This document shows positions 57,064 through 64,000 of a DNA stretch of 64,000 nt, piece after piece. Where the stretch lies: the NCBI GenBank assembly GCA_958296295.1, contig OY282460.1, positions 4,200,291 to 4,264,290 of the forward strand. Direction: 5' to 3'. Made by a program: the position numbers and the translations under genes. A model generated the notes under the pieces. The model was not told where the DNA came from, did not search any database, and was given only the letters and a program-made list of their open reading frames with translations. Every line of letters starts with the position of its first letter. Position 1 is the stretch's first letter. Source of the stretch: an uncultured Pseudomonadales bacterium (lineage in GTDB: Bacteria; Pseudomonadota; Gammaproteobacteria; Pseudomonadales; Azotimanducaceae).

Positions 57064-57780
57064 GTGTTCACGACAGTAGCAGTGCGCCGCGCCGTAATCA
57101 ATTGGCCTCCCGGCCCCGAGCGCGGGCCGCCCGCCGGCACCGGACGTTCGCGCGCCCGCGCGATGTTGCTGCTCGGCGCCTTGGCGCTCGCCATCGGCGC
57201 CGGCGCCGCGGCGTCGGAAAAGCCGGTCGGGGACGCGGCCGGCAAGACCGTGCTGGTGGTGGGCGACAGCATCAGCGCCGGCTACGGCTTCGCGCTGGAA
57301 GAGGGCTGGGTGAATCTGCTCCGGCAGCGCGTCGACCCGCCGCACCGCGTGGTGAACGCCAGTGTGAGCGGCGACACCACCACCGGCGGCAAGGCGCGGC
57401 TTGGACGGTTGCTGACGGAACATCGCCCGGACATCGTGATCATCGAGCTCGGCGGCAACGACGGTCTGCGGGGCGCGCCGGTGGATCGCATTCGCGCCAA
57501 CCTCCGAGCCATGGCCGACGAGGCGCTTGCGAGCGGCGCCGAACCGGTGCTGGCCGCGATGCGCATTTTTCCCAACTACGGCGTGCGCTACACCGAAGCG
57601 TTCCACGCCGCATTCGGCGAAGTGGCGGAGGCGACCGGCGCGACGCTGCTGCCGTTCCTGCTGGACGGCGTCGCCACGGAACCGCAACTGATGCAGCGCG
57701 ACGGCATCCATCCAACCGCCCAAGCGCAGCAGCGGCTGTTGGACAACATCTGGCCGGTGCTGGCGCCGCTGTTGGAGTGA
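57064..57780 (+). CDS. tesA: Arylesterase / thioesterase I (SGNH hydrolase)
   Basis: This periplasmic SGNH hydrolase has block I VLVVGDSISAGYG, block II/III NASVSGDTTTGGKARL and ELGGNDGLRG, and block V DGIHPTAQAQQ with the catalytic Asp and His. The GTG at 57064 gives 238 residues and a charged n-region before MLLLGALALAIGAG; shorter starts at GTG 57082 or ATG 57163 are possible, the last matching the family length but leaving no basic n-region. It hydrolyses acyl-CoA, lysophospholipid or aryl esters in relatives. A hairpin follows the stop. Confidence 0.88.
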   Translation: MFTTVAVRRAVINWPPGPERGPPAGTGRSRARAMLLLGALALAIGAGAAASEKPVGDAAGKTVLVVGDSISAGYGFALEEGWVNLLRQRVDPPHRVVNASVSGDTTTGGKARLGRLLTEHRPDIVIIELGGNDGLRGAPVDRIRANLRAMADEALASGAEPVLAAMRIFPNYGVRYTEAFHAAFGEVAEATGATLLPFLLDGVATEPQLMQRDGIHPTAQAQQRLLDNIWPVLAPLLE

Positions 57781-57800
57781 GAGGGGCCTTCGGCCTCTCT
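57780..57800 (+). terminator. Hairpin after tesA
   Basis: AGAGGGGCC and GGCCTCTCT pair over nine positions (one G-U) around a TTC loop, starting at the last base of the stop codon. No T-run follows directly. Confidence 0.5.
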
Positions 57801-57896
57801 GGCTCGACCGAGCGGTTGGGCCGCAATCCCGGCGACAGCCGCCACGGCCCAGCGGCAGCGGGATCAAAACGAAAATACCAGCTATCTCCTACAAAA

Positions 57897-57920
57897 AATC
57901 GAGCAAATGTCGCTGTTTTC
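57897..57920 (+). repeat. Shared upstream element, copy A
   Basis: AATCGAGCAAATGTCGCTGTTTT matches copy B at 60348-60370 with only four differences (all purine changes or a C/T). Both copies lie 60-90 bases upstream of small glycine-rich peptide genes. It could be part of a promoter or a binding site. Confidence 0.55.
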
Positions 57921-57994
57921 GCCACTGTCGCAACGTGTAATCCGGCTCCGCCGCTTCACTAACCGGACTGTAAAGAGGAGCACTGAAATGAAAG

Positions 57995-58270
57995 ATGAGG
58001 AAGCACTTTGCGGCAGCCGCCGCGGCGGTGGGACCGGGCGTGGGCGCGGCGTCGCTACCGGCGGGCGGCATGCCATTGCCGAAGGCGCGGGCCGGCTTGT
58101 TCGCGTCCGCTCTTGGCACTACGCTGCCGCTGTTCGGCCGAGTCTTGCCTGGACAGCGGGAGAGCGCCGGTGGCGGGCCAAATGCGCTGGACCACCGGTG
58201 TACTGGAACGCCGTCGTTCTTCGTGCCGCTGGCGCCATGGCGGGCCGGCGATCGGCCGGCAGGAAGCTAG
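57995..58270 (+). CDS. Small exported glycine-rich peptide, paralogue 1 (possibly decayed)
   Basis: The ATG at 57995 gives 91 residues beginning MRKHFAAAAAAVGPGVGAAS, a signal-like start similar in layout to the product at 60432. AGAGGAG lies upstream, but it is better spaced for an ATG at 57988 in another frame, so the start is uncertain and a frameshift is possible. The C-terminal third is less convincing and overlaps the convergent trhO end by four bases. The shared upstream element supports it as a gene or recent gene. Confidence 0.4.
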   Translation: MRKHFAAAAAAVGPGVGAASLPAGGMPLPKARAGLFASALGTTLPLFGRVLPGQRESAGGGPNALDHRCTGTPSFFVPLAPWRAGDRPAGS

Positions 58271-59109
58271 GCGACCGTCGGCTTTGGGCGGGCACCGCCG
58301 GCGTTCGCGTCCGCGCGCCCGCCACCGCTTAGGGCTGCCACGGCCGCCGCACAGGCCGCGCAATCCCCTTGGGCGTCCTTGCGCACCGGCCGGCCGCACT
58401 TGCGACACGGCCGGTAGCCGCCCTCGCGGAGGTCCCGCCCCAAAGAGATTCGGCCGTCGAAGACGAAACACTCGCCCTCGAACGCGTTGTCCTGCGGGGG
58501 CGTTTCGGCCAAGTACCTCAGAATCCCGCCGCGCAGCTGATAGACGCTGCGCCAGCCCCGCTCCAAGAGGTGCGCCGACGCCTTTTCGCACCGAATGCCA
58601 CCGGTGCAGTACATGGCCACCGGTTGTTCGCGGTTGCCGGCCAAGGCGTTGTCGGCGAAAGCCGGGAACTCGCCGAAACTGGCCGTGGCCGCCGGTGTCG
58701 CCCCGCGGAACGCGCCGATGGCCGACTCGTATTCGTTGCGCACATCCAGCACCAGAACTTCCGGGTCCGCCACCAGGGCGTTCCATTCGGCGGCGGCCAC
58801 ATGCCGGCCAATCGGCGTGGCGGGGCTCAATCCACGCCCGCAGGTGACGATCTCGCCGCGCTCGCGCACCCGCATGCGCTTGAACACCACCGTGCCCGGT
58901 GGCGCGGGGGTCCACATCGGTTCACAGGCCGGGAAAAACTCCCGCAACACGCTTTCCACACTCGGCCGCGAACCCGCCAGCGCGGCGTTGACTCCTTCCG
59001 GCGCGAGCAGCACGGTGCCGGCGAGGCCGCGGGCGGCGCAGGCGTCCTCCAGGCTCTGGCGCAACGCGCCGATGTTGGCCAAGGGTTGGAATCGATAGAA
59101 GGACGCCAC
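58267..59109 (-). CDS. trhO: tRNA uridine(34) hydroxylase (rhodanese family)
   Basis: The 280-residue protein has an N-terminal ferredoxin-like domain (TVLLAPEGVNAALAGS), then a rhodanese domain with VLDVRNEYES and the active-site loop YCTGGIRCEKAS. TrhO uses molecular oxygen to make 5-hydroxyuridine at U34 of tRNAs. GTG at 59107-59109 gives the family start VASFYRF and avoids the 73-base overlap with bolA that the longest frame would need. The C-terminal zinc-ribbon-like segment CRKCGRPVRK...CAAC is kept. Confidence 0.9.
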   Translation of the reverse strand: MASFYRFQPLANIGALRQSLEDACAARGLAGTVLLAPEGVNAALAGSRPSVESVLREFFPACEPMWTPAPPGTVVFKRMRVRERGEIVTCGRGLSPATPIGRHVAAAEWNALVADPEVLVLDVRNEYESAIGAFRGATPAATASFGEFPAFADNALAGNREQPVAMYCTGGIRCEKASAHLLERGWRSVYQLRGGILRYLAETPPQDNAFEGECFVFDGRISLGRDLREGGYRPCRKCGRPVRKDAQGDCAACAAAVAALSGGGRADANAGGARPKPTVA

Positions 59110-59129
59110 CCATCGGCCGGGCTCGCCGC

Positions 59130-59456
59130 TCAAAGCCTGCGCCCGCCGTCGCCGCCCCGGCAAGGAGGCGACATTGGCGCGTCGCCGAAACGCTTCTGCC
59201 ACTCGACGGCGGTGTAGGTGTGCACGGCCAGGGCGTGAACCGGGCCGGCCAACTCGTCCGCCAAGGCGCCGTTCACGGCCCGATGCCGCCCCAGCAGCCG
59301 CTCGCCGGCGAACCGCTCGGAGACGATGACCACCTTGAAGTGCGTTTGGGAACCGGGCGGCACGTTGTGGCTGCCGCTTTCGTTCACGACTTCAAGATGC
59401 TCCGGCGCGAAAACCGCCGCCAGCTTGTCCTCAATGCGTTCCTGAACGGTCGCCAT
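59130..59456 (-). CDS. bolA: BolA-family protein
   Basis: This 108-residue protein reads ERIEDKLAAVFAPEHLEVVNES, HFKVVIVSERFAGERLLGRHRAV and ALAVHTYTAVEWQ, the full BolA fold with the conserved His in the C-terminal segment. BolA proteins bind monothiol glutaredoxins and [2Fe-2S] clusters and influence iron homeostasis and stress. ATG at 59454-59456. It is 20 bp upstream of trhO on the same strand and 32 bp after the PP2C gene, so these three may form one operon. Confidence 0.92.
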   Translation of the reverse strand: MATVQERIEDKLAAVFAPEHLEVVNESGSHNVPPGSQTHFKVVIVSERFAGERLLGRHRAVNGALADELAGPVHALAVHTYTAVEWQKRFGDAPMSPPCRGGDGGRRL

Positions 59457-59488
59457 CGTTCGGCCTGCCTCCACGCGCCGCAGCCGCC

Positions 59489-60217
59489 TCAACACAACGC
59501 CAGCGCGACGGTCACGTTGTCCATGCCGCCGGCGCGATTCGCCGCCTCCACCAAATCCCGGGCGGTGGCCGCCAAGTCCGGCTCGCCGCCCTTGGTGGCG
59601 GTTTGCAGCTGCCATTCGATCTGCTCGTCCGTCAACATTCCGGTCAAGCCGTCGCTGCAAAGCAGCAGCACATCGTTTGCCGCGATGTCCACCTCGGTGA
59701 TCTCCGGGTCCAGCGTGGGCTTGGCGCCGATGGCGCGGGTGATGATGTTGCGGTTGGGCGCGGTGCGCGCCTCTTCCGGCGCGATGACGCCGGTGTCCAC
59801 CCATTCTTGCACCAAGCTGTGGTCGCGGGTGATCTGGGTGAAGGCGCCGTCGCGGAAGCGGTAGGCCCGGGAATCTCCCACATGGGCCACATAGCCTTTG
59901 TCTTCGCGCACCGAGAGCACCACCAGCGTGGTGCCCATGCCGCGGTAGGAGGAGATGGCGCTCGCCATGCCCACCACGCGCTCGTTGGCGAGCTTCAGCG
60001 CCGCCCCGAGCTCGGGCGGTTCGAGCGGCCCGCGCTTGCGCGCCGCGACCAAATGGCCCAAGGCCGCGTCCACGGCGATCTCCGCGGCGACGCCGCCGGC
60101 GCTGGCCCCGCCCATGCCGTCCGCGAGCACGACCAAGCCGATCTCCGCCCGCAACGCGAACACGTCCTGATTCTGCTCCCGCACCCGACCGGGATCGGTA
60201 GCGCCCTGGGCTTGCAT
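59489..60217 (-). CDS. PP2C-family Ser/Thr protein phosphatase
   Basis: The 242-residue protein has metal-binding motifs VREQNQDVF, VLADGMGGASAG, VAHVGDSRAYRFRDG, LLLCSDGLTGML and a final GGMDNVTVAL. It is the PrpC/Stp1 type found with Hanks-type kinases or type VI secretion, but no kinase gene is adjacent. ATG at 60215-60217 is chosen because family homology starts right after it; the frame is open upstream. Confidence 0.92.
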   Translation of the reverse strand: MQAQGATDPGRVREQNQDVFALRAEIGLVVLADGMGGASAGGVAAEIAVDAALGHLVAARKRGPLEPPELGAALKLANERVVGMASAISSYRGMGTTLVVLSVREDKGYVAHVGDSRAYRFRDGAFTQITRDHSLVQEWVDTGVIAPEEARTAPNRNIITRAIGAKPTLDPEITEVDIAANDVLLLCSDGLTGMLTDEQIEWQLQTATKGGEPDLAATARDLVEAANRAGGMDNVTVALALC

Positions 60218-60347
60218 CGGCCGCGCATTCCAAGCTCGCGCGCCTCGGCGGCGCGACGGTGCAATTCTATAGCGACACCGGGCCGCGCACCCAAACGACA
60301 CGCTCCACCGGCCCGCCGCCTGTCGATCACAGGACTTTCCCACAAGG

Positions 60348-60371
60348 AATCGGGCAAATATCGCTATTTTT
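60348..60371 (+). repeat. Shared upstream element, copy B
   Basis: AATCGGGCAAATATCGCTATTTT, the counterpart of 57897-57920. It is followed by an AT-rich tract and then AAAGGAG and the ATG of the small peptide gene at 60432. Confidence 0.55.
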
Positions 60372-60431
60372 TGCTATTTTCGCCCCGCATATTGCCTGCC
60401 GCAACTTCAATTCAACTGAAAGGAGCAAGCA

Positions 60432-60797
60432 ATGAAGAAGCAGCCACTGGCGCTCGCGGGCGCCCTCGCTCCAGGCTTTGGCGCGGCGGGCTGGAGCCCG
60501 GCTGTCGGCGAGGCGGCCGCTCCACAAGCGCTGGTTGGCCGGGCGTTGGCTGACGGCCTCTCCGACGCGGGCCAAAATGCGTTCGTCGCGATGGGCGCGG
60601 CCGCGGGCGGCGCGACCGGCCGAGATATCGCGCGGAACGCGGCGAACACCCCGGCAATGAAAGAGTCCATCCGGGTGGCGGCTCGCGTCGCGTTCCGGCG
60701 CCAGGGCATGTTGACCGGCGCGCGCGTCGGGGCCGCGTTCGGCGTCTGGGGCGGATTCCCCGGACTCGTCATCGGCGCCGGCATCGGCGCCGTTTAG
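60432..60797 (+). CDS. Small exported glycine-rich peptide, paralogue 2
   Basis: The ATG at 60432 follows AAAGGAGCAAGCA, a good Shine-Dalgarno. The 121-residue product has a signal-like start (MKKQPLALAGALAPGFGAAG) and a glycine/alanine-rich body with two likely helical segments, AFVAMGAAAGGATG and VGAAFGVWGG...IGAGIGAV, a glycine-zipper pattern seen in pore-forming peptides and bacteriocins. Between them is a charged stretch. No immunity or export gene is recognised; an M48 protease gene begins 19 bases after the stop. Function unknown. Confidence 0.6.
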   Translation: MKKQPLALAGALAPGFGAAGWSPAVGEAAAPQALVGRALADGLSDAGQNAFVAMGAAAGGATGRDIARNAANTPAMKESIRVAARVAFRRQGMLTGARVGAAFGVWGGFPGLVIGAGIGAV

Positions 60798-60816
60798 GCC
60801 CAGGTCGGCCGTCGCC

Positions 60817-61956
60817 GTGTTCCTCCTCCTCGCGGGTTTGGCCGGCATGGCCTACGGCGCAGGCGCGCTGTGCATGGTCCGCTGGCGAACCGGCGGGGAG
60901 GAGACCGGCATCGCGATGATCGGCGCCGCCGCTCTCGGCGGCGGCACCGTCGCCGTGCTGGTGCATGTGGCGACGACATATGTTCCGCTTTTGGAAACCC
61001 ACACGGCCAACTGGCCGCGGGGCGTCGCGGGTATTGTTGCCGGCATCGTTTGGGCCGCCCTGGTCTACGCGGGCGCCCGGTTCTTGTTGGATTTCTGCGG
61101 TGTCGCGTACCGGTGGGCGTGTCGCCGGGAACCGGCCGGAGACGAGACGGTCGAGTTCTGGCTGCGGCGCCACGGCGCCGACGCCTGCGGGTTCGCCTTC
61201 GCCCTCGTCTTGCTGGTCGTTTGCGCCCATTACTTGGGTTTGGAAGACCACCAGAGCAATCCGCTCTCGTGGGCTTTGGTCGTCGCATGCATCGCCATTC
61301 CGCCGCTGTACAGCACCTGGGTGACGCCGTGGTTGCTCTACTTGCGCGCCCGATCCCTCGACGCCGGCGACTTTCCGGAGATCCACCAGTGGCTGGCGGA
61401 ACTAGGGCGCACGCGGAAGCTGCCGAAGTTCCACCTTCGCGTGCAGGAAGGCCCGATGATCAACGCCTTGGCCACCGGCGGCTTGCGCCGTTACTTCATA
61501 ATCCTCGGCGCCGGTCTTGTGGAACGCATGTCCACAGCGCACCTGAAGGTGGTGCTGGCGCACGAAATAGGCCATGTGTTGAACCGCGACACCACTTGGC
61601 GCACCGTCGTCTCGGTTTTGATCTGCGCCTCTCTGCACGTCTTGTATTTCACTCAAGTCGTCATGGCTTTGGACTCCATGCTTCTCGAGGCGTTGGCCGT
61701 GAGTATCGGGGCACCGGTATTCTGGGTCGTCTTGCCGGGCCTGTGGCAACGCCACGCGGAATACCAGGCCGATCGCAAGGCGGCGGAGCTCATAGGCGAA
61801 CCGGAGGCGGTGGCCGAGGCGTTGTTGAAGCTGAGCGAGGTGTCGAACTCCTCCGTCGATGTGGCAGGCTGGCCGCATCCGCCCATGCGGGCTCGCGTGG
61901 AGGCCGTTCGCCAGTTGGCGGCCGGGCCGAAGACCGAACCCGACAAGCCGCGCTGA
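60817..61956 (+). CDS. M48-family membrane metalloprotease
   Basis: The 379-residue protein has four to five N-terminal membrane helices (to about residue 178), then an M48 protease domain with HEIGH at 249-253 and the distal Glu in QRHAEYQADRKA. Further helices follow the active site, as in HtpX/Ste24-like proteins. Start is GTG at 60817, 19 bp after the small peptide gene; the pair may be co-transcribed and the protease could process or degrade the peptide (inference). Confidence 0.9.
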   Translation: MFLLLAGLAGMAYGAGALCMVRWRTGGEETGIAMIGAAALGGGTVAVLVHVATTYVPLLETHTANWPRGVAGIVAGIVWAALVYAGARFLLDFCGVAYRWACRREPAGDETVEFWLRRHGADACGFAFALVLLVVCAHYLGLEDHQSNPLSWALVVACIAIPPLYSTWVTPWLLYLRARSLDAGDFPEIHQWLAELGRTRKLPKFHLRVQEGPMINALATGGLRRYFIILGAGLVERMSTAHLKVVLAHEIGHVLNRDTTWRTVVSVLICASLHVLYFTQVVMALDSMLLEALAVSIGAPVFWVVLPGLWQRHAEYQADRKAAELIGEPEAVAEALLKLSEVSNSSVDVAGWPHPPMRARVEAVRQLAAGPKTEPDKPR

Positions 61957-62009
61957 ACCGTCGCCCGCGCCCCTGCTATGCTGGGCACGAGCAGCCGAGG
62001 AGGGCGACC

Positions 62010-62774
62010 ATGTTCGATCTGACAGGCAAGGTGGCGGTCGTCACCGGCGGCAACGGCGGCATTGGCCTGGGCTTCGCCGAGGGTCTGGTGGAGCACGGCG
62101 CCGGCGTGTGCATCTGGGGCACCAACGAGGGCAAGAACGCCGCGGCCAAAGCGCGGCTCGAAGCGCTCGGCGGCGCCGGCGCCAAGGTTCTGGCGCTGCG
62201 GTGCGATGTCGGCGACGAGGACGCCGTGGTGGCCGCGTTCGCCCGCACCGTGGAGGTCTTCGGCCATGTGGACGCCTGTTTCGCCAACGCCGGCGTGGGC
62301 GGAGGCGGAGCGCGGTTCGACGCCATGACGCTGGCCGAGTGGCATCGCGTGTTTCGCGTCAACATGGACGGCGTGATGCTCACCTTCCGGGAAGCCGTGA
62401 AGCACATGAAGACGCGCGGCGGCGGTTCGCTGGTGGTCACCAGCAGCGGCACGGCGCGGTTCGGCGCCGCCGGCAGCGAGCACTACTCGGCCACCAAGGC
62501 CGGCGTCATCGCCCTGGCGCAGTCCTTGGCGGTGGGACAGGCGCGCTACGGCATTCGCGCCAACGCGATCATTCCAGGCTGGATCGAAACGGCGATGACG
62601 GAGCGGGCGCTCGCGACGGAGGTGTTCCAAAACCGCGTGCTGAAGCGCATTCCGCAACGGCGCTGGGGCCAGCCCGACGACTTTCGGGCCATAGCCGTGT
62701 ATTTCGCCAGCGACGAAAGCAGCTACCACACCGGCGACACCATCGCCGTCGATGGCGGCGTGTCGCACTTCTAG
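62010..62774 (+). CDS. Short-chain dehydrogenase/reductase
   Basis: This 254-residue SDR has the cofactor loop TGGNGGIG (13-20), the NAG motif in CFANAGVG, and YSATK at the active site with a Ser about 13 residues earlier. It matches the classical 250-residue SDR with NAD(P). The substrate is unknown. It heads a row of three same-strand genes (VOC protein, acyl-CoA dehydrogenase) suggesting a catabolic operon. Confidence 0.93.
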   Translation: MFDLTGKVAVVTGGNGGIGLGFAEGLVEHGAGVCIWGTNEGKNAAAKARLEALGGAGAKVLALRCDVGDEDAVVAAFARTVEVFGHVDACFANAGVGGGGARFDAMTLAEWHRVFRVNMDGVMLTFREAVKHMKTRGGGSLVVTSSGTARFGAAGSEHYSATKAGVIALAQSLAVGQARYGIRANAIIPGWIETAMTERALATEVFQNRVLKRIPQRRWGQPDDFRAIAVYFASDESSYHTGDTIAVDGGVSHF

Positions 62775-62809
62775 CGCGTTCGGCCAATTCGACAAAAGGG
62801 CAGGGAACC

Positions 62810-63583
62810 ATGTGGTTGCGCCTTCGCCAAATCGCCTTGATCGCGCCAAAGCTGGCGCCGGTGTTGGACGAGTTTCGCAGCGTGCTCGGTTTGGAAGTGT
62901 GCTTCGTGGACCCGGGCGTCGGCCACTTCGGTTTGGAGAACGCGCTGTTGCCGCTCGGCAACCAGTTCATCGAATTGCTTGCGCCCGTCCGCGCGAACAC
63001 GGCCGGCGGCCGCTATCTCGAGCGGCGCGGCGGCGCCGGCGGGTACATGGTGATCACCCAATGCGACGACCACGCGCCCCGTCGCGAGCGCATCGACGCG
63101 CTCGGCATCCGCCTGGTGGCGGATCACCGCGGCCGCGAATTCGTCCACATGCAACTGCACCCCAAGGACACCGGCGGCTCGTTTCTGGAGATAGACGAAC
63201 AGACCGGGCCGGAAGCCCACGCCCCGGACGGGCCGTGGAGGCCCGCCGGGGGCAGCTGGAAGCATGCGCAACGGCTGCACCGCGTTGCCGGAGTGCAAGC
63301 CGCCGAAGTGCAGGCGGCGGACCCGGGAGCGGTGGCCGCGCGCTGGGCGGAAATCGTCCAGCTCCCGCTTGACGCGGACGACGCCGGCAACCCGCGCCTG
63401 CTGCTGGACAACGCCGCCGTGCGCTTCGTGCCTTGCGCGGACGGCAGACCGGAAGGCTTGGCGGGGCTCGATCTCGCAACCGTCGATCTCGCGGCGGTGC
63501 TGGCGGACGCCCGCGCCCGGAACCTCGTCACGGGCGACTGCCAGATCACGCTCTGCGGCATGCGGCTGAACCTCGACCAATAG
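62810..63583 (+). CDS. VOC-superfamily (glyoxalase-like) protein
   Basis: The 257-residue protein has two beta-alpha-beta-beta-beta repeats: the first starts LRQIALIAPKLAPVLDEFRSVLGLEV, the second from HRVAGVQAAEVQAAD. This fits the glyoxalase-like DUF of VOC proteins. Metal ligands cannot be set with certainty. ATG at 62810 follows the SDR stop by 35 bp. Substrate unknown. Confidence 0.82.
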   Translation: MWLRLRQIALIAPKLAPVLDEFRSVLGLEVCFVDPGVGHFGLENALLPLGNQFIELLAPVRANTAGGRYLERRGGAGGYMVITQCDDHAPRRERIDALGIRLVADHRGREFVHMQLHPKDTGGSFLEIDEQTGPEAHAPDGPWRPAGGSWKHAQRLHRVAGVQAAEVQAADPGAVAARWAEIVQLPLDADDAGNPRLLLDNAAVRFVPCADGRPEGLAGLDLATVDLAAVLADARARNLVTGDCQITLCGMRLNLDQ

Positions 63584-63592
63584 GCCGCCAAG

Positions 63593-64000
63593 ATGCTCCG
63601 CTACACGCCGCCGGTGGACGACATGGCGTTCGCGTTGTTCGACGTGTTCGACGCCGAGGCCGAGTGGGCGCGCTTGCCGGCGTTCGCCGACATGGACGAA
63701 GCCGTCGCCAAGGCGGTGCTGGCCGAGGCCGGCAAGCTGGCGGCCGAGACCTTGCTGCCCAGCTACCAAAGCAGCGACGCCGAAGGCGCGCGGTGGCGCG
63801 ATGGCGAGGTGGTCGCACCGGCCGGCTTCCGAGCGGCGTTCGACGGCCTCGTCAAGGGCGGCTGGCTCGGCGTGTCCGGCAATCCGCACCACGGCGGCCA
63901 GGGCCTGCCGAAAATGCTGACGGTGCTGGTGGAGGAGATGTTCTGGGCCGCCAACACCAACCTCTACCTCTACGGCGCCCTCACCACCGGCGCCGCGATT
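63593..64000 (+). CDS. Acyl-CoA dehydrogenase, N-terminal part (partial)
   Basis: The frame from ATG 63593 runs to the window edge (136 codons). YTPPVDDMAFALFDVFDAE and the later LPSYQSSDAEGARWRDGEV, GGWLGVSGNPHHGGQGLP, MLTVLVEEMFWAANTNLYLY match long acyl-CoA dehydrogenases of the AidB/DUF-extended group. It probably continues past the window and forms an operon with the SDR and VOC genes. Confidence 0.88.
   Translation, partial: MLRYTPPVDDMAFALFDVFDAEAEWARLPAFADMDEAVAKAVLAEAGKLAAETLLPSYQSSDAEGARWRDGEVVAPAGFRAAFDGLVKGGWLGVSGNPHHGGQGLPKMLTVLVEEMFWAANTNLYLYGALTTGAAI

Overview
The window is a GC-rich, gene-dense chromosome segment, most likely from an uncultured gammaproteobacterium. Supporting markers are TtcA, TrhO, BolA, SmpB, a LolE/LolD-like ABC pair next to TesA, and a Pseudomonas-type class Ia NrdAB. 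GTG and TTG starts are common. A fused F420 precursor synthase (FbiC) and an LLM-family oxidoreductase suggest use of coenzyme F420, which is unusual for this group and points to an environmental or host-associated lineage. The organism call is an inference from gene content only; no rRNA or tRNA gene was found.

Layout. 0-8.7 kb: end of an APH-like kinase, cytochrome c, Prc protease, divergent fbiC, a DUF1294 membrane protein, a transposase scrap, then an iron-binding protein coupled to a lipoprotein behind a Fur-like dyad. 8.8-10.2 kb: an AAA+ ATPase, a small ORF and a probable DUF1156 start fragment, which look like the remains of a defence cluster. 10.3-20.7 kb: housekeeping genes (lgt-folA, M16 peptidase, Zn-ribbon/thiolase pair, RnfH, NSS transporter, smpB, aldolase, thrC). 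20.8-27.7 kb: a degraded accessory island holding a retropepsin operon cut by a 256-bp MITE-like element, several decayed transposases (IS4-like, ISAs1, IS1595, IS110), an rmuC fragment and an intact two-gene membrane-protein operon of unknown function. 28-40 kb: metabolic genes (HAD, PhyH, argE, HEPN, DUF169, gamma-carbonic anhydrase, purT, ThDP enzyme, glnII, LLM oxidoreductase, enoyl-CoA hydratase).

40-47.5 kb: nrdA carrying an intein, a BglII-type cytosine-N4 methyltransferase gene placed between nrdA and nrdB, and frameshifted or truncated remnants of a BglII-like endonuclease and an MT-A70 methylase after nrdB. A sigma70-like promoter overlapping paired NrdR-like boxes lies about 320 bp upstream of nrdA. 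47.7-51.3 kb: a redox cluster made of a GPP34 protein fused to a putative di-heme b membrane domain, an 11-haem cytochrome c and a Tll0287-like haem protein, with the second MITE copy inside it. 51.3-64 kb: glpK, ttcA, LolE/LolD-like genes divergent from tesA, trhO, bolA, a PP2C phosphatase, two small glycine-rich exported-peptide genes sharing an upstream motif, an M48 protease, an SDR, a VOC protein and the start of an acyl-CoA dehydrogenase.

Best candidates for undescribed biology are the GPP34/di-heme b/11-haem cluster, the two-gene membrane operon at 24.5-25.8 kb, the NrdA intein with Gly at +1, and the paired small peptides with a shared upstream element.
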